DNA of 64,000 nt from Adiantum capillus-veneris (Eukaryota > Streptophyta > Polypodiopsida > Polypodiales > Pteridaceae). Under the pieces are notes generated by a model. The model had not been told where the DNA came from. It saw nothing but the letters and a program-made list of their open reading frames with translations, and ran no database searches. The DNA lies in contig CM043942.1 of the NCBI GenBank assembly GCA_014529385.2, positions 52,382,774-52,446,773 on the forward strand, read 5' to 3'. Made by a program: the position numbers and the translations under genes. Positions 46,365 to 58,609 of this stretch are shown here, one piece after another. The stretch's first letter is position 1. Every line of letters begins with the position of its first letter.

Positions 46365-47140
46365 GCACATGTACATGTGCGTCAAGTCACCCAGCTAGTA
46401 GGTCAGCCGTTATAGGGGCAAGTGTGTGCAGTTTGATTTTTTTTTTATATGCCCCTAATCTATGTATATGAGATGTGAGTTTTAAGCAAGCACAGTGGTA
46501 TCTTATTATCAAAATTTTGTAGTTTTTTTGTCGTTATAATTCTTTTGCCCTCAACTAACTTCTCTCTATGTAGTAGTGCTATATAGCATGTTGTTTGCAT
46601 CAATTTTTCACATAGTAATGCATAGATTCAAACATTGACATCTTAAAAAAATTTGTTATAAAAAAATTAGAATTTTTTTTAACCTTGAAAGCATCCCTTT
46701 TGGATTTGTTCTTTAGAAGCTATAGTATGTTCCCTGCAGGGTACATGATATGGTAGCCTGCATGCAATTTGATCTAGAGCAAGTTGTGAAAGCTTACATG
46801 CTTTGTGACATATGTAAAATTTGAAATTATGGTTTTTCAAAATGGAGAAGATCTTTTTTCAAGTGCATTGGTTGGTATGTGGTGTAAATCCATGCTAGGG
46901 CAGGTGCTTCTTCCTAGTTTCCATGGTGGTCTTCTAAATTGGCATGTGCTTGTAAATTCCCACGGGATCACTTGTCTTTGACTTGTGGTTTTGTGGAGTT
47001 ATTTTGATATGGTTTGTGGTGATGAATTTGCATATTGAGGACTATTGGGATACATTGTTATAGAGGTGCCCCTTGTTCTTGTTTTCTTAACAGTGTTTTG
47101 ATGCCCTCCACCGCAAAACTCTTTCACGTGACCTTCAAGT
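46365..47140. other. No gene seen
   Basis: AT-rich intergenic sequence with T homopolymers; nothing supported. Confidence 0.5.
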
Positions 47141-47149
47141 TATAGGTTT

Positions 47150-48650
47150 TGATTGATGTGATAGCAGAATTTCCAATTTTTTATGGTAATGTAGGCGAGG
47201 ATGTTGATGCATTCATTGAAAAGATGGAGTTTTCTTGTTTGATTACAAATCAAGAAGATCCATTGGTTATGCTGAATATATATATACTTTTTGCTTGAAA
47301 GAGAATGCAAGGACATGGTACAATGAATATAAATTGTAGTTGAAATCATCTCGATCTCCATGGTGATGACTGACAATGCAATTAAGAAGGATTTTCTTGA
47401 GAGGTTTAAGAAGGTGAGGATCTAGAGAAGGTAGGTATTTGTGTCAAGAGCCTTATGCAAGGTGAACATGAAACAATGGATATGCATGTGAGGTAGTTTA
47501 ATGAGTTATGGAGAAAATGTTGTAATGTTTTAAGAAATGAGTCCTCCTCTTATGCTTGAATTGACCATGTTTATGCTAATCTTAAGGGTTGATTTGAGAT
47601 TCAAAGTTGAGCTAAAAAGGTGGCTTACATTTGAGGATGTAGTAAAGGTTGCAAAGCATGAGGAATGGACACTAGAGAGGTTGAGAGGGCTTGGATTGCA
47701 TGTGATGTGAAGCCAAAGGTTTCTCCATGCATTGATGTATATACAAAGAGAGCCTCTAATTCAATATTATATCATGGTGTTTGTCTTGCAAAAGAACAAC
47801 AAGCATATAATGAGGAGAAAGATGATAAGAAGAATGTACAAATCATGTCATCCTTGTTGTCTTTTCCACTTAATGGTGCTTCACATGGCAAAGATGATGT
47901 TTCGATGGATGTGAAAATGAATGGAAAGGAAAAGAATGAAATTAGTGAAGTTCCAAAAAAGGATCATGATGAGAATCAAGATATGGATGCCATAAATGTC
48001 ATGTCTACTATATGCACGTGCATTGGAAGAGGAGCTTGTATGATGCTAAAGTGGATATAGATTGCCCCTCTCCTTTATGTTTTAGTTGAAAAGGACTTGC
48101 ACATCAACAAAGCTTTTCATGTGCAAGAGGATTATACCCAAGAAGAGGCTTCTCAAGTATATTGTATGGTTGGGTCTACGACAAAAAATGATGTTGCTAT
48201 TGAACATGCTGTGGACCTTGGAATGAGGAGACTATCCATAAGTAATTTCATGATTCTATCTATGATGATGTAGGTAGCCATGCTGTCAATGATGAAGTGC
48301 ATAAGATGGTTCTTGAGGCTATGTGGGAAGCCATGGAAATGTAATTTGATGCGTAATGATAATATGGTTCATGGTAACTTTCTAGATCCTCTTTTGCTAA
48401 GGAGATTAAGCTATGTGTAGAAGATGTCTTACCTTTAAGCTGGACACTTTTGAAATGAATAATTTTTTTTTAATGGGTGAAGAATATGATTTGGTTATGC
48501 ATAAGTATATGATGATGCTTGATGAAAAGGTTGATGCCATTTTTAAGGGGATGGTAAAGGATGATGTCCATGATATGATGAGTGAGGAGACTCTATATAT
48601 GGTATTTGTGAATACTATTTTTTATTTCCAAGGGGAATAGATGGCATATA
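47150..48650 (+). mobile_element. Ty3/gypsy gag fossil
   Basis: Near 47170-47320 the plus strand encodes FPIFYGNVGEDVDAFIEKME followed by FSCLITNQEDP, the start of a retrotransposon gag core, and near 47610-47690 FEDVVKVAKHEEW, its end. The stretch to about 48650 has weakly coding frames that may be the rest of gag. Many breaks; clearly old. No LTRs were recognised. Confidence 0.55.
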
Positions 48651-48865
48651 TATTCCATGGTTTGATGTCGGAAACATTAACTTGGGTGCTTTAACTTTAT
48701 GAAGTTGTAGCATGTGTTTTATGGCCATTTGATCTAGGTGACCATGAAATTGTTTGCTACTAATGAGCATGAATGTTCTAGTAGGCTTTGGGGTTGGCAA
48801 ACTATGTTGCGTGCATTTTATATGCGAGCTTCTTTTTTTGTGCAGCCTACCTTGATTATAAACTT

Positions 48866-48868
<3 letters not shown>

Positions 48869-48947
<79 letters not shown>
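48869..48947. repeat. (GA)n microsatellite, about 79 bp
   Basis: An uninterrupted GA tract. Confidence 0.97.
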
Positions 48948-48948
<1 letters not shown>

Positions 48949-49294
48949 AGTCCCAAAATGGCACCTCATGCAAAGCTTGAAAAATGGCATCACTTTTTAT
49001 TTAAGAGTGAAAGAGAGAAGTTTTGTTGATTCTTCAAAATGTGTAGCACCTATTGGATCAAACAAAAATAAATTCAATCAATAATAAGATGGCCATCCCT
49101 TTGAAAATCCAAGTCAAAGCTCTACCTCATGCGACACACTTGCTATTCTGTGCCCTCATCCCCACCTTGCACACACACAGGTGGAGAGGTGCCTCCCCCA
49201 AACCCTATCCTTGCAACCTCTTTGTCCCAAAACTCTTCCCTCGTGGAGACACATATTGTGCCCTCTCCTTGGCCCCACCTTGCACACACATAGT

Positions 49295-49297
<3 letters not shown>

Positions 49298-49356
<59 letters not shown>
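49298..49356. repeat. (GA)n microsatellite, about 59 bp
   Basis: A second uninterrupted GA tract 350 bp after the first. It is preceded by two related segments (CCCCACCTTGCACACACA, near 49162 and 49272). Confidence 0.97.
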
Positions 49357-49359
<3 letters not shown>

Positions 49360-49379
49360 AGCACCGGGAATAGAAAAAG

Positions 49380-50258
49380 AGGCAAAGGCTTTGATCAGGC
49401 GAGAGGGAGAGAGAATCTACTAAAGTATCTTTGATTTTCTCTTTTTTTTTGGTTGTGGTGCAAACATACTACAATCCACATATTCCTATTAGACAAATTT
49501 TTGGAGATTCAATTTGTGTGCAAGTCTTATTTTATTCAATCGCACTCTGTAGCAATGGCTCACAATTGAGCTCAAAACCTTGAATGTTAGACAAAGACAC
49601 TAGCCTAAACCATTGTAGCGCAAGAGGGGCATGCCTAGTATATGAGCCTTGCATGATTAAAAGAAATCACACTACACCTGCACCACCGCATGGCAGTCTC
49701 CTCATTCATGCAGCCTCCATGTTTGTGCAACCTCCTTTGCCACTTGCCTCCCTCACCAGGGCTACCACTTTTCATCACTTTGCCTTTTTCCATTTCATCC
49801 AAATGCATGTATCTTCCAAGATATTTCCTAATAAACCAATTCCCAAAATTTGAACCACATAACTATGTGCTTTTTCATAAGCAAGTTAATAATGAGGATA
49901 CAAGCTTGTCAATACCACTTTGTGATTAATACAAATTTACAATAGATATAGATACTTGGATTTGCTGATGTTAGATACACCTTACAACAAATCGACATGG
50001 TTAATGCTTGAGACTTGGAATGGTTAATCCTAGTCTTTACACTAGAGGTAAGACTCTATTGCTACAAGTCATGACCACAATCACTTTGGAGGGATGTAGA
50101 TGACCAACATTCTCCCAAAATGTTGATGATGATTAGGATGACAATTGGTATTGTATTTTCCCCTCTCACTCTAGCCCACCTTCTTCATTCCAACCACTAC
50201 CTCTTCTTCTAATGACATTGATTGAATCATTCTCTGCTTGGCTCATAATAAGGTTCTT

Positions 50259-50305
<47 letters not shown>

Positions 50306-50454
50306 GAAGAGTTTCAATCATAATAGATTGCATAATATTAATAATGTCTCCCTACCTCTATATCATGCTTGTGTCACACTAGAGACAACTAGAGACTAGG
50401 GCATATTACCATCCTTTATTATATGGGGACAACCTATGTGGAACCTTGGACATG
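49380..50454. other. No gene seen; (CT)n at 50264-50303
   Basis: Ordinary AT-rich sequence without recognisable coding content. One 40-bp CT microsatellite. Confidence 0.6.
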
Positions 50455-50640
50455 CAAGAAAGAGGAGTGCATAACTTGGTGGTTGTCAATAGTCCCATTG
50501 ACAACACAATTATCTTGAAAAGACAAGAGAGGAGGAGGGCATAACTTGGTGGTTGTCAGTAGTGCCATTGACAACATACTTGAGTTTGAAAAGGCAAGAG
50601 AGGAGGAGGAGAGGAGGAGATAGATGTTGTCAATAGGGTA
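50455..50640. repeat. Tandem repeat, two units of about 70 bp plus a partial third
   Basis: Units start at 50455, 50524 and 50595, each with CAAGA(A/G)AG(A/G)GGAG. The first two share GCATAACTTGGTGGTTGTCA and CCATTGACAACA. Confidence 0.85.
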
Positions 50641-50747
50641 GTGAAACAATGGGTACAATGGCTACACAAGATTCTATGCAGGGGTAGTTGCATCCATGTC
50701 ATGGGACAACCATGGATGTTAACCCAAAATGTCGGGAACTCAATTTT

Positions 50748-51091
50748 TGTTGAAGATGATGAAACAGGAAACAGAAGGAAGATAGCAACTCAGAGTAGGA
50801 AGAAGATGGAGAAGGAGAAGACAATGAAATAGGAAACAGAAGGAAGATAGCAGCTTAGAGTAGGAAGAAGATGGAGAAGGAGAAGACACAGAGCTTGCGT
50901 ACGAGATCTCTGTAGTCTATCTCTCTGTATTAGAATAATAGAGTATTTACAAACTCAGAGCTACAAAGCTTATATGAGACCCTAAGAGATAAGGTGTCCT
51001 TTCACACCAGATGTCTAGGGGGAAAAACCCAGTGGGACAAAAGTGCCCCTAGCGAAGCGCGTATACACACTAACACTACTACATGTCTACA
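50748..51091 (-). repeat. 3' LTR of element E (344 bp)
   Basis: Ends TGT…ACA. It contains a 65-bp tandem duplication (GGAAACAGAAGGAAGATAGC-type unit) that is single in the other LTR. Confidence 0.95.
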
Positions 51092-51106
51092 AATCCCCCC
51101 TGTAGT
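51092..51106 (-). promoter_or_regulatory. Polypurine tract of element E
   Basis: On the minus strand CACTACAGGGGGGATT immediately precedes the 3' LTR. Confidence 0.75.
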
Positions 51107-51139
51107 GATAGTGTGAATCCGTACAAGGTAGCAGATCAT

Positions 51140-51940
51140 CATGTGTATGAGAGTAAGGCCAAAGCTTTTCGGAAAGCTTCAAACTTTTCTCGTGATAACG
51201 CCTTCGTAAATAGATGTGCAATGTTATCCTGTGTAGGACAGTAAGTTAGTGTGATCTCCCTTGCATGTAGCCTTTCCCTGACATAGTGGTAGTGAACCTC
51301 TATGTGCTTTGTTCTTGCATGAAATACTGGATTCCTTGCAACTGCCATAGCACTCTGACTGTCAGTGAAAATGGTGGTGTGTGTCCGTTGACACTCACAA
51401 AGATCTGCCAATAACCTGCGTATCCATACACAATCAACTATTGTCGTGAAAGCTGCCCTGTACTTAGCTTCACAAGTTGATGTAGCCACTGTGGGTTGCT
51501 TCTTGCTTAGCCAAGATATACATGCATTTCCCAAGAAAAAACAATTCCCACTTGTGGAATGTCATGTGTCAAAATCACCAGCCCAATCTGAATCGCTGTA
51601 ACCAAGAAGCTGCATAGAACTGTGCTTTCCATACATATCCCCCCTTGGAAAGAACATGGAAAGATTAGGGGTACCTGAAAGGTAACGAAGTATGCGCTTC
51701 ACAGCCTGCCAATGATGCATACCTGGGCTGTACATAAATCTGCTTGCTTGTGAAACCCCAAATTGAATGTCTGGATGAGTGTTGCCTGCCAAATATATCA
51801 AGCAACCAACCACTGCTCCGTAAGTATATACATCAAAAGGTTCTCCAGCATCGTGCATGCTCAACTTTGATCTAGTTTCTACGGGTGTAGAGATTGGTTT
51901 ACAATTTTTCATACCAAACTTGTCCAAAATTTTATGCAAA
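51140..51940 (-). CDS. RNase H and end of reverse-transcriptase region of element E
   Basis: FGMKNCKPISTPVETRSKLS, VVGCLIYLAGNTHPDIQFGV, SDWAGDF, then ISWLSKKQPTVATSTCEAKY, TDSQSAM, KHIEVHYHYVRE, and the tail HLFTKALSREKF. These are standard copia motifs. Confidence 0.9.
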
Positions 51941-51949
51941 TATTTTGCC

Positions 51950-52890
51950 TACAACATGTATATGCCATCCTCTGATTGTACAAATTGAATACCCAAGTAA
52001 TAATGTAGCAAACCAAGATCAGACATCTCAAAGGTTTTTCTCAAAGCATATTTAAACGCTTCAATTTCATATGTAGTATTGCCTGTAAGAAGCATATCAT
52101 GCACATAAAGTGTTAGCATAATGAGAACTCTATCTCTCTTTTTGACATACAAAGTACTTTTTGTTGGACTATTCTGAAATCCCTGGCCAATCAAATAAGT
52201 ATGTATCTTCTCATACCATGCTCTTGGAGCCTGTTTGAGACCATACAAAGCTTTACGCAATCTACATACCTTTTGCTCTTGACCTTTTACAACAAAACCA
52301 CTTGGTTGACTTACATAAACTTCTTCCTGCAAATCACCATTCAAAAAAGCAGTTTTGATATCCAACTGATGCACTTTCCAACCATGATGAGCAGCAATTG
52401 CAACTAGTGATCTAACTGTGGATGCACGAGAAGTAGGAGCAAAGGTTTCATTATAATCTATGCCTTTCTGTTGCGCATAGCCTTTTGCCACAAGCTTTGC
52501 TTTGTATCTGTCAACAGTACCATCTTGTTTCCTTTTTACCTTAAATACCCACTTTGTACCAATAGGCTTTTTACCTGTAGGCAAGTCCATAGATCCCATG
52601 TATGATTCTTATGAATAGAATCAATTTCTTGCTGCATAGCATCTTTCCACTGAAAAAACTCTAAAGCTTGTTCAAATGAATCAGGCTCATATGCATCACA
52701 AAGAGTGCTAAAGCAAGCCAAATCTACTTGCTCTCTGCCAAAAGTAGTACCATCACGTGTTTTTCGTGGTAACGGTGCATCCAACTTGCTATCCTGCAAA
52801 GTTTTTTGAACCCATTTAGGCAAGGTTATTTCTTCCCTGAGAACTTCTTGCTCTTCACGCACAATTTCCTCTACATCATGAGGTGTCACA
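51950..52890 (-). CDS. Reverse transcriptase region of element E
   Basis: KPIGTKWVFKVKRKQDG, RYKAKLVAKGYAQQKGIDY, ETFAPTSRASTVRSLVAIAA, VHQLDIKTAFLNGDLQEEVY, LYGLKQAPRAWYEKI and the YVHDML site typical of copia polymerases (usually YVDDML). Confidence 0.9.
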
Positions 52891-53039
52891 TGCTGATCAA
52901 AAGAATGATCAAGATTATCAACCTATTGTGATTCTTGATTCTCCACAAAAGAAGGAAGCAAACCTTCAAATACATCATGTGTCTGCATATGAGGTACATC
53001 AAAAGCAACCATAGGTTGAGCAGTAGTTTCTGCAAAAAT

Positions 53040-53940
53040 TACATCACGACTTTCAAAAATCTTGTTTGTAGCAGGATGTAAAGTATATAACCTTTACTTC
53101 CACTACTGTACCCCACAAATATACATTTGATTGCCTTATCATCAAGCTTCCCACGTAACTGTTGAGGGATGTGAGCATAAGCAAGACAACCAAAAACACG
53201 AAGATAACTGACTGAAGGTTTTCTGTCATACCAAGCTTCATATGGAGTAATGGTCTTCAAGGCACGAGTAGGACACCTGTTCAAAACATGTGTTTCACAA
53301 GCAACTGCCTCCATCCATAGCTTATGAGGCAAACTCTTAGCCTTGAGCATACATCTAGCCGTCTCCATTAAAGACCTGTTCTTCCTTTCTGCAACACCAT
53401 TCTGTTGTGGTGTGTATGGCATAGTGCATTGGTGTTTAATGCCTTTCTTTCCCAAAAAATCCTTAAATGCACCTGACATGTATTCACCTCCTCGATCGGT
53501 ACGAAGAGTCTGTACTTTGCAACCTGTTTCATTTTCAACCATGGCGACATAATGTTGAAAAATTGCAAACACATCTGACTTTGCTTTGAGTAGATACACC
53601 CAACAAAACATCAATGAAGGTCACAAATTAAAGGCTGTTTCCCATAGATGGCGTCCTCATAGGACCACATACATCACTGTGTACAAGCTGCAACTTTCGT
53701 GTCCCTCTAACTGAACCATCCTGCGAAAATGCAAATCTGTGCAGAACGCAACCTTCACATACATGTCTTGGTGGCATCTCCAATAAAGACAAATCATGCA
53801 CCATATTATGACGTTGTAAAGTCATCAAACTGCCATAACCAACATGCCCAAATCTAGCATGCCACAACTCAGCATCCTGCATGGCCCGAGTCTTTGTTTC
53901 TGCAATACATACCTGAATCTGCTTTTCATAACGATCTAGC
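53040..53940 (-). CDS. Integrase region of element E
   Basis: The GAG-pre-integrase segment (ELWHARFGHVGYGSL) and zinc-binding residues are followed by the core LRTDRGGEYMSGAFKDFL, PYTPQQNGVAERKNRSLMET, and VFGCLAYAHIP of the C-terminal part. Confidence 0.9.
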
Positions 53941-54029
53941 ACATATAGTCCATTTTCCAGTGTACCTGTAGTGATAAGAGAATAACCATTCTCTCGATCT
54001 CGTACAACACGTCTGTCATCCTAAAAAAT

Positions 54030-54630
54030 GACCCGAAGACCATTTTTTGCAAGAGAGAATACAGACAACAAATTCTTCTTGATCCTTGGAACATATAAGA
54101 CATCTGGCAAGCATAAATCAGAACCATCTGAAATGGTAATCAAAATCTTACCAACGCCTTTGATTGGATAAGAAGCATTATTTACACATGTCACCTTCTT
54201 TCCTGTTGGAGCTGCATCCAATGAACAAAACAAATCCTTCCTTGAAGTAATATGCCTGGATGCACCACTATCAAAGTACCAAATCATTTGTGTCTCGTCA
54301 ACACTGTAAGCAGAAAAATCTGAACATACTAAGAAAGCATAAGAATCCTGCACAAAGTTTGCAGACTCTTCTTTAGCTGTAGAAGAATCACTAGAAGCTG
54401 AAACAACCAAACTTGACTCTTTCTTCTTTTCTTTAGCAATTCGCTTTTTACACTCACTAATGTAGTGACCAGGTTTCTTGCAGTAGTGACATTTACCTTT
54501 CTTCTTGGACTTGTCGGAATCACCTTTAGACTTCTCTGAAGACTGTCCTGCACCAGACTTGGAGTGATGAGCACTCTCTTTACCCTTGTTTTTGTTCTGT
54601 ACAACAAGAGCATGATCCATACCATCCACC
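54030..54630 (-). CDS. Zinc knuckle and protease region of element E
   Basis: CCHC knuckle CHYCKKPGHYISECKKR, then copia protease WYFDSGASRHITSRKDLF. Confidence 0.9.
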
Positions 54631-54669
54631 TATAAAGACTTGTTCTTACGTGATTGATCCTCCTACAAT

Positions 54670-55300
54670 ACCAAAGCCACTAACTCTTCAAAATGAAGAG
54701 GCTCAGGATTAGCTCGTAAAGACAGAGTCAAAGAAGTCTGAAAAGTCAAATAAGATGGTGGTAGTGAATTGAGTGTTTTGGAAACCAAGTCCTTCTCTGG
54801 AATCACTTTGTCAATGCTAAGAAATTGCTCTTTAAGATCCTTGATTTTTATAAGATGCTCGACGATATCGTCACCTTCGTCCATCTGTATTTTGTCAAGT
54901 TGTTTCTTCAAAAACTCTATTCTGGCAGCGTTTCTTCCTCCAAACATAGCTTGCAGAGTGTCCCAAGCATCCTTAGAAGTTCTGCAAGATCTGATATGTG
55001 GTGTGATTGTCCTCTTTATGGTTAAGGCAATCACAACCATAGCTTGTGCATCTTTAGTATCCCATTTCTTTTGCTCTGGAGTGACTTGTAAGGGTCCTGC
55101 ACCAACAGCTGCACCAGGACCAGGCGTGGCAGGTGCAATGCTACCTTGAAGAACTTCATCTCCACATACATAATCCCACAATCTTTTACCAACCAAAATA
55201 TTTTTGGCCATAAAAGACCAAAGAGAATAGTTGGTACTATCCAATTTGTCTTCGGATGTAAACGCACCAAAAATCTCTTTCTCCGTAGATTGAGCCATAC
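54670..55300 (-). CDS. gag: gag region of element E
   Basis: Begins MAQSTEKEIFGAFTSEDKLD, NYSLWSFMAKNIL, with the UBN2-type gag core (AWDTLQAMFGGRN, IEFLKKQLDKIQMDEGDDI, LNSLPPSYLTFQTSL). Normal for a copia gag. Confidence 0.88.
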
Positions 55301-55679
55301 TGTGGATGCACACAAGAGAGCAAAAGAACCTCCAAGAGATTCACAAATCTCCTCTCCAATGCAAGAAAAACTCTACACAAAATCTCAGCACAAAGCTAAG
55401 ACAAGCTGCTTCCCAAAAGAACTGTTTACTTGAAGAAAATCTGTCAAAAAGCACACCCTCTTGATCTAAATGCCTTCGAAAAGTAACTTCTGCTACGCTG
55501 CTCAGAACAAAATTATGAGGGCTCGAACGGCTTCAAAAGGGGGGTAAAACCTCAGGTCGCCTTTTGAGAATACTCCCGGAACGTCGAGGATGCTCCCACG
55601 AGAAAATTTTCCGAAAACTGCCTGAAAACTGCGATTGCGCGCGCGGACGCAAAAACGCAAGTAGAGGCCCTGGAAATCA

Positions 55680-55695
55680 CCTTGCTTTGATACCA
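55680..55695 (-). promoter_or_regulatory. Primer-binding site of element E (initiator Met tRNA)
   Basis: Minus strand TGGTATCAAAGCAAGG two bases inside the 5' LTR; close to the canonical TGGTATCAGAGC. Confidence 0.9.
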
Positions 55696-55697
55696 AT

Positions 55698-55976
55698 TGT
55701 TGAAGATGATGAAACAGGAAACAGAAGGAAGATAGCAACTCAGAGTAGGAAGAAGATGGAGAAGGAGAAGACACAGAGCTTGCGTACGAGATCTCTGTAG
55801 TCTATCTCTCTGTATGAGAATAATAGAGTATTTACAAACTCAGAGCTACAAAGCTTATATGAGACCCTAAGAGATAAGGTGTCCTTTCACACCGGATGTC
55901 CAGGGGGAAAAACTCAGTGGGACAAAAGTGCCCCTGGTGAAGCGCGTATACACACTAACACTACTACATGTCTACA
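55698..55976 (-). repeat. 5' LTR of element E (279 bp)
   Basis: TGT…ACA ends; a CATATAAGC TATA-like box lies near 55850 on the minus strand. Confidence 0.95.
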
Positions 55977-55981
55977 ATTTT

Positions 55982-56300
55982 ATGTGTGGCTGTTGTGGAA
56001 AACGTAGAATACAACCAACCAAAGATATTATGAATGCAATCTTCTTTGTGTTGTAGAGGTTATATTATTCTAGGAATCAACTCTCCTAACTTGCATGTAT
56101 AGATTCTTTCAAATTTGTAGATTAAAAGAACCCTAATTTTTCTCTTGTGGAAAATCAAGATAACCAAGTTTGCAACCTAACAATAGCTACGACAGTAATT
56201 GTACACAAGAAACCTAAATTTCTTCTAAAGAGATATTAGACCTTGGATATTAATAGTGTTTTTGGACAAAAATTTTAAAAGACAATCCATGTTTTTTGAA
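55982..56300. other. Flank between elements E and B; no gene seen
   Basis: AT-rich. With 50430-50742 it forms the pre-insertion locus of element E. Confidence 0.5.
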
Positions 56301-58443
56301 GTTACTAATTTTAACTATACTGCCTATTATATTGTCAATATTTATATTATGAGTTGAAAAAGTCATAGTGAGGGCGAGCTTTTTGAAATGGGGCCTCTAA
56401 ACCCAAACCAATGGGCCTACCCTCACAAAATGTTCGTAAAGAGGTACGCACACTACTTGGGGCGCCACCTTCTTTTGGGAGTGGTGAAGGAAACCAATCA
56501 AAATAACACTTGCACTCACCCACTCAAGCAACACACTTTGAAAACCCCCTTACTCTATATACACTTTGGACACTTGAACACCATCAACGATTATGCAACC
56601 CAATGCCGTGCATCAAAATGAAATATGCAATTTGTGGAATAGCATTCACCTTCTCCCCATAAGAATACCCATAATACATCCAAACTCTTCCTCTCTCAAG
56701 CACTCATCAAAAAATCATGCGCACAAGACTTGCCTCTCAAACACACAAGAGAATCACTTACATCAAACTAACACACTTTTCATAGAGAGCTCATCTCCAT
56801 CTATGCAATGCCGTGACACAAATAAAATCACCATGAGAGGTAGCCACATGCATATGTAATGAAGCAAAAGAGAGTTGGAGTGAGAAATTTCTTTAGACCA
56901 ATTGAATAAGTGTGGAGAAACAAACCAATGGTAAATTGAGAATAGAACACTTACTTGATTTCTCTCACACCTTTTAAGGGGAGGACAGACGCTGGCTAGC
57001 CATCACGAATTGCGACACTTGAAAGTTTTGAAGATGATTTCATGATCATTAACATAACCATGAGAGAGATCATGATGTATTTACAAGTTATTGAGGTGCT
57101 ACAAATGATTTATTGGGTTGATGGAGTAAGAGATTGTAGAATGGAAAGAGTGGAGAATAGAGTTTGCACTTCCTCCAAAGAGGAGGGTTAGGAGGGAGGA
57201 TGTGAAAGAGGGAGAGTTGGGGTTTTCTCTACTATTGATCAAGAAACAACATGAAGTTGAAAATATAGGTGTGTGTCCTTGAGTCTCTCCAAGGGGGGCT
57301 ATTTATAGTTGTGTAGGAGTGGGATTATGCTACACTTAATTAGAGTAAGTGATTAGACCTAATTAAGTGTCCTTTGACCACTCATTGAATATTGGACATA
57401 AAAGGGACTATTTATTCACCAAAAATATCATTTTAGACCATGAAGGCTCCATAGGGGTGCATAATGTAGGTGGGCCCCACCATGAGGCCCTACGGGTGGC
57501 TCCTGCGGGGTATCTCAACTTGTTTGTCTTGGCATTTAGAAAGCATCTTTAGGTTGGTCCCATCACATGCAAGTGACCTTGAACACTCATTGCTCTTCTA
57601 GAAGATGAGTAGGGGAAAAATAAGATCTCACCCTCTTAATTTACTTGATTTATAGTTCCCTTTTGCTGCGAATCTGACAGATTTACACTATTTTGACCAT
57701 AACTTTTTACCTGTAGCTCGGAACAACACGCTTCAAAAGGCAAAATTGGCCTTCTCAACATGTTTGATATGAATTTGGACTATTCTTCACGCCCATGCAC
57801 CAAGGAATTCGGTTTGGAAGGTCCACACTAGGCTAGGGAACCTTTTGCTTCCAAGTCTTCTTGTATGGGCCCTTTGCTTGTATACATCCAAGGGGAATCA
57901 TGCTTTTTCAAAAGGCTATGATGCTTAAACAAATAGAGGAGGGCCCAATATTATTTTCTTGTGAAAAGAATATACAATTGGAGTCTTTTTGAAAGGAGAG
58001 AAACTATATGTATATTCTTAAGAGATATTGGGCCACCTATGTAGGGGGCATAGAAGACTTGTAGAGAGGGACCATAATCTTTGGTAAAGACAAGTGGAGA
58101 GTTGATTTCCATGGGAATTTATCTATATGGGGTGGAAGATGGATATATTATTTTTCTACTACTAATTCACAAGAGGTAAGAAAGTTTGGGGGTATATAGT
58201 TGGTTATTGTATGCTTATTCTATTTACAAAGCAAAAAAGAAAAGGGTGGTAATATAAATATATGACTAAGGTGACATTTTTGGGAAGAGTATAATGTATG
58301 TGTCACCACAAAGGTTAAACGAAGAGGGGGAATTTACTCTAGATAACTTAATAACGTAGAAAAATATATACACATATGAGGAAGAGGACGTTGAGTAGGC
58401 TGACAAATGCTGCAAAAAGATGGTTACCATTTTATGCCACTCA
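56300..58443 (-). repeat. 3' LTR of element B (outer border approximate)
   Basis: The inner edge at 58443 (minus strand TGAGTGGC) follows the polypurine tract. A TATAAATAG box lies on the minus strand at 57299-57307, about 1.14 kb in. By analogy with element A the transcribed part may be about 1 kb, putting the outer border near 56.3-56.5 kb. Confidence 0.65.
57299..57307 (-). promoter_or_regulatory. TATA box in the LTR of element B
   Basis: Minus strand TATAAATAG followed by a C-rich stretch. Confidence 0.6.
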
Positions 58444-58449
58444 TATTAG

Positions 58450-58462
58450 CCCTCCCCCAAGC
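58450..58462 (-). promoter_or_regulatory. Polypurine tract of element B
   Basis: Minus strand CTTGGGGGAGGGC, almost the same as in element A. Confidence 0.85.
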
Positions 58463-58609
58463 CTAGAGACATTCATATCTTTAGGAGGACGGTGTTGCTT
58501 CTTTTTCTTCTTTTTTTTTGTCATTTTTCCTTTTCCACTTTTTTTTTTTCAATAGGAGGAGTGTCATGCACTCTTTTACTCCATTAGACCTGCTTTTCAT
58601 TACCTCATT

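Larger units (their letters stand above)
50748..55976 (-). mobile_element. Ty1/copia LTR retrotransposon E, complete with both LTRs
   Basis: LTRs at 50748-51091 (3') and 55698-55976 (5'), flanked by the same five bases ATTTT at 50743-50747 and 55977-55981. Primer site, gag, protease, integrase, reverse transcriptase and RNase H follow in copia order on the minus strand. The LTRs differ at about six of 279 aligned bases, nearly all transitions, plus a 65-bp duplication in the 3' LTR, so the insertion is fairly young. It is close to whole but broken in several places (about five). Confidence 0.95.

Noticed and set aside
56455-56480. TGGCGCCCCAAG on the minus strand, resembling a tRNA primer site next to the 3' LTR of element B
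   Set aside because: It would be on the wrong side of a 3' LTR, is not preceded by a CA end, and the following sequence does not look like an element leader.
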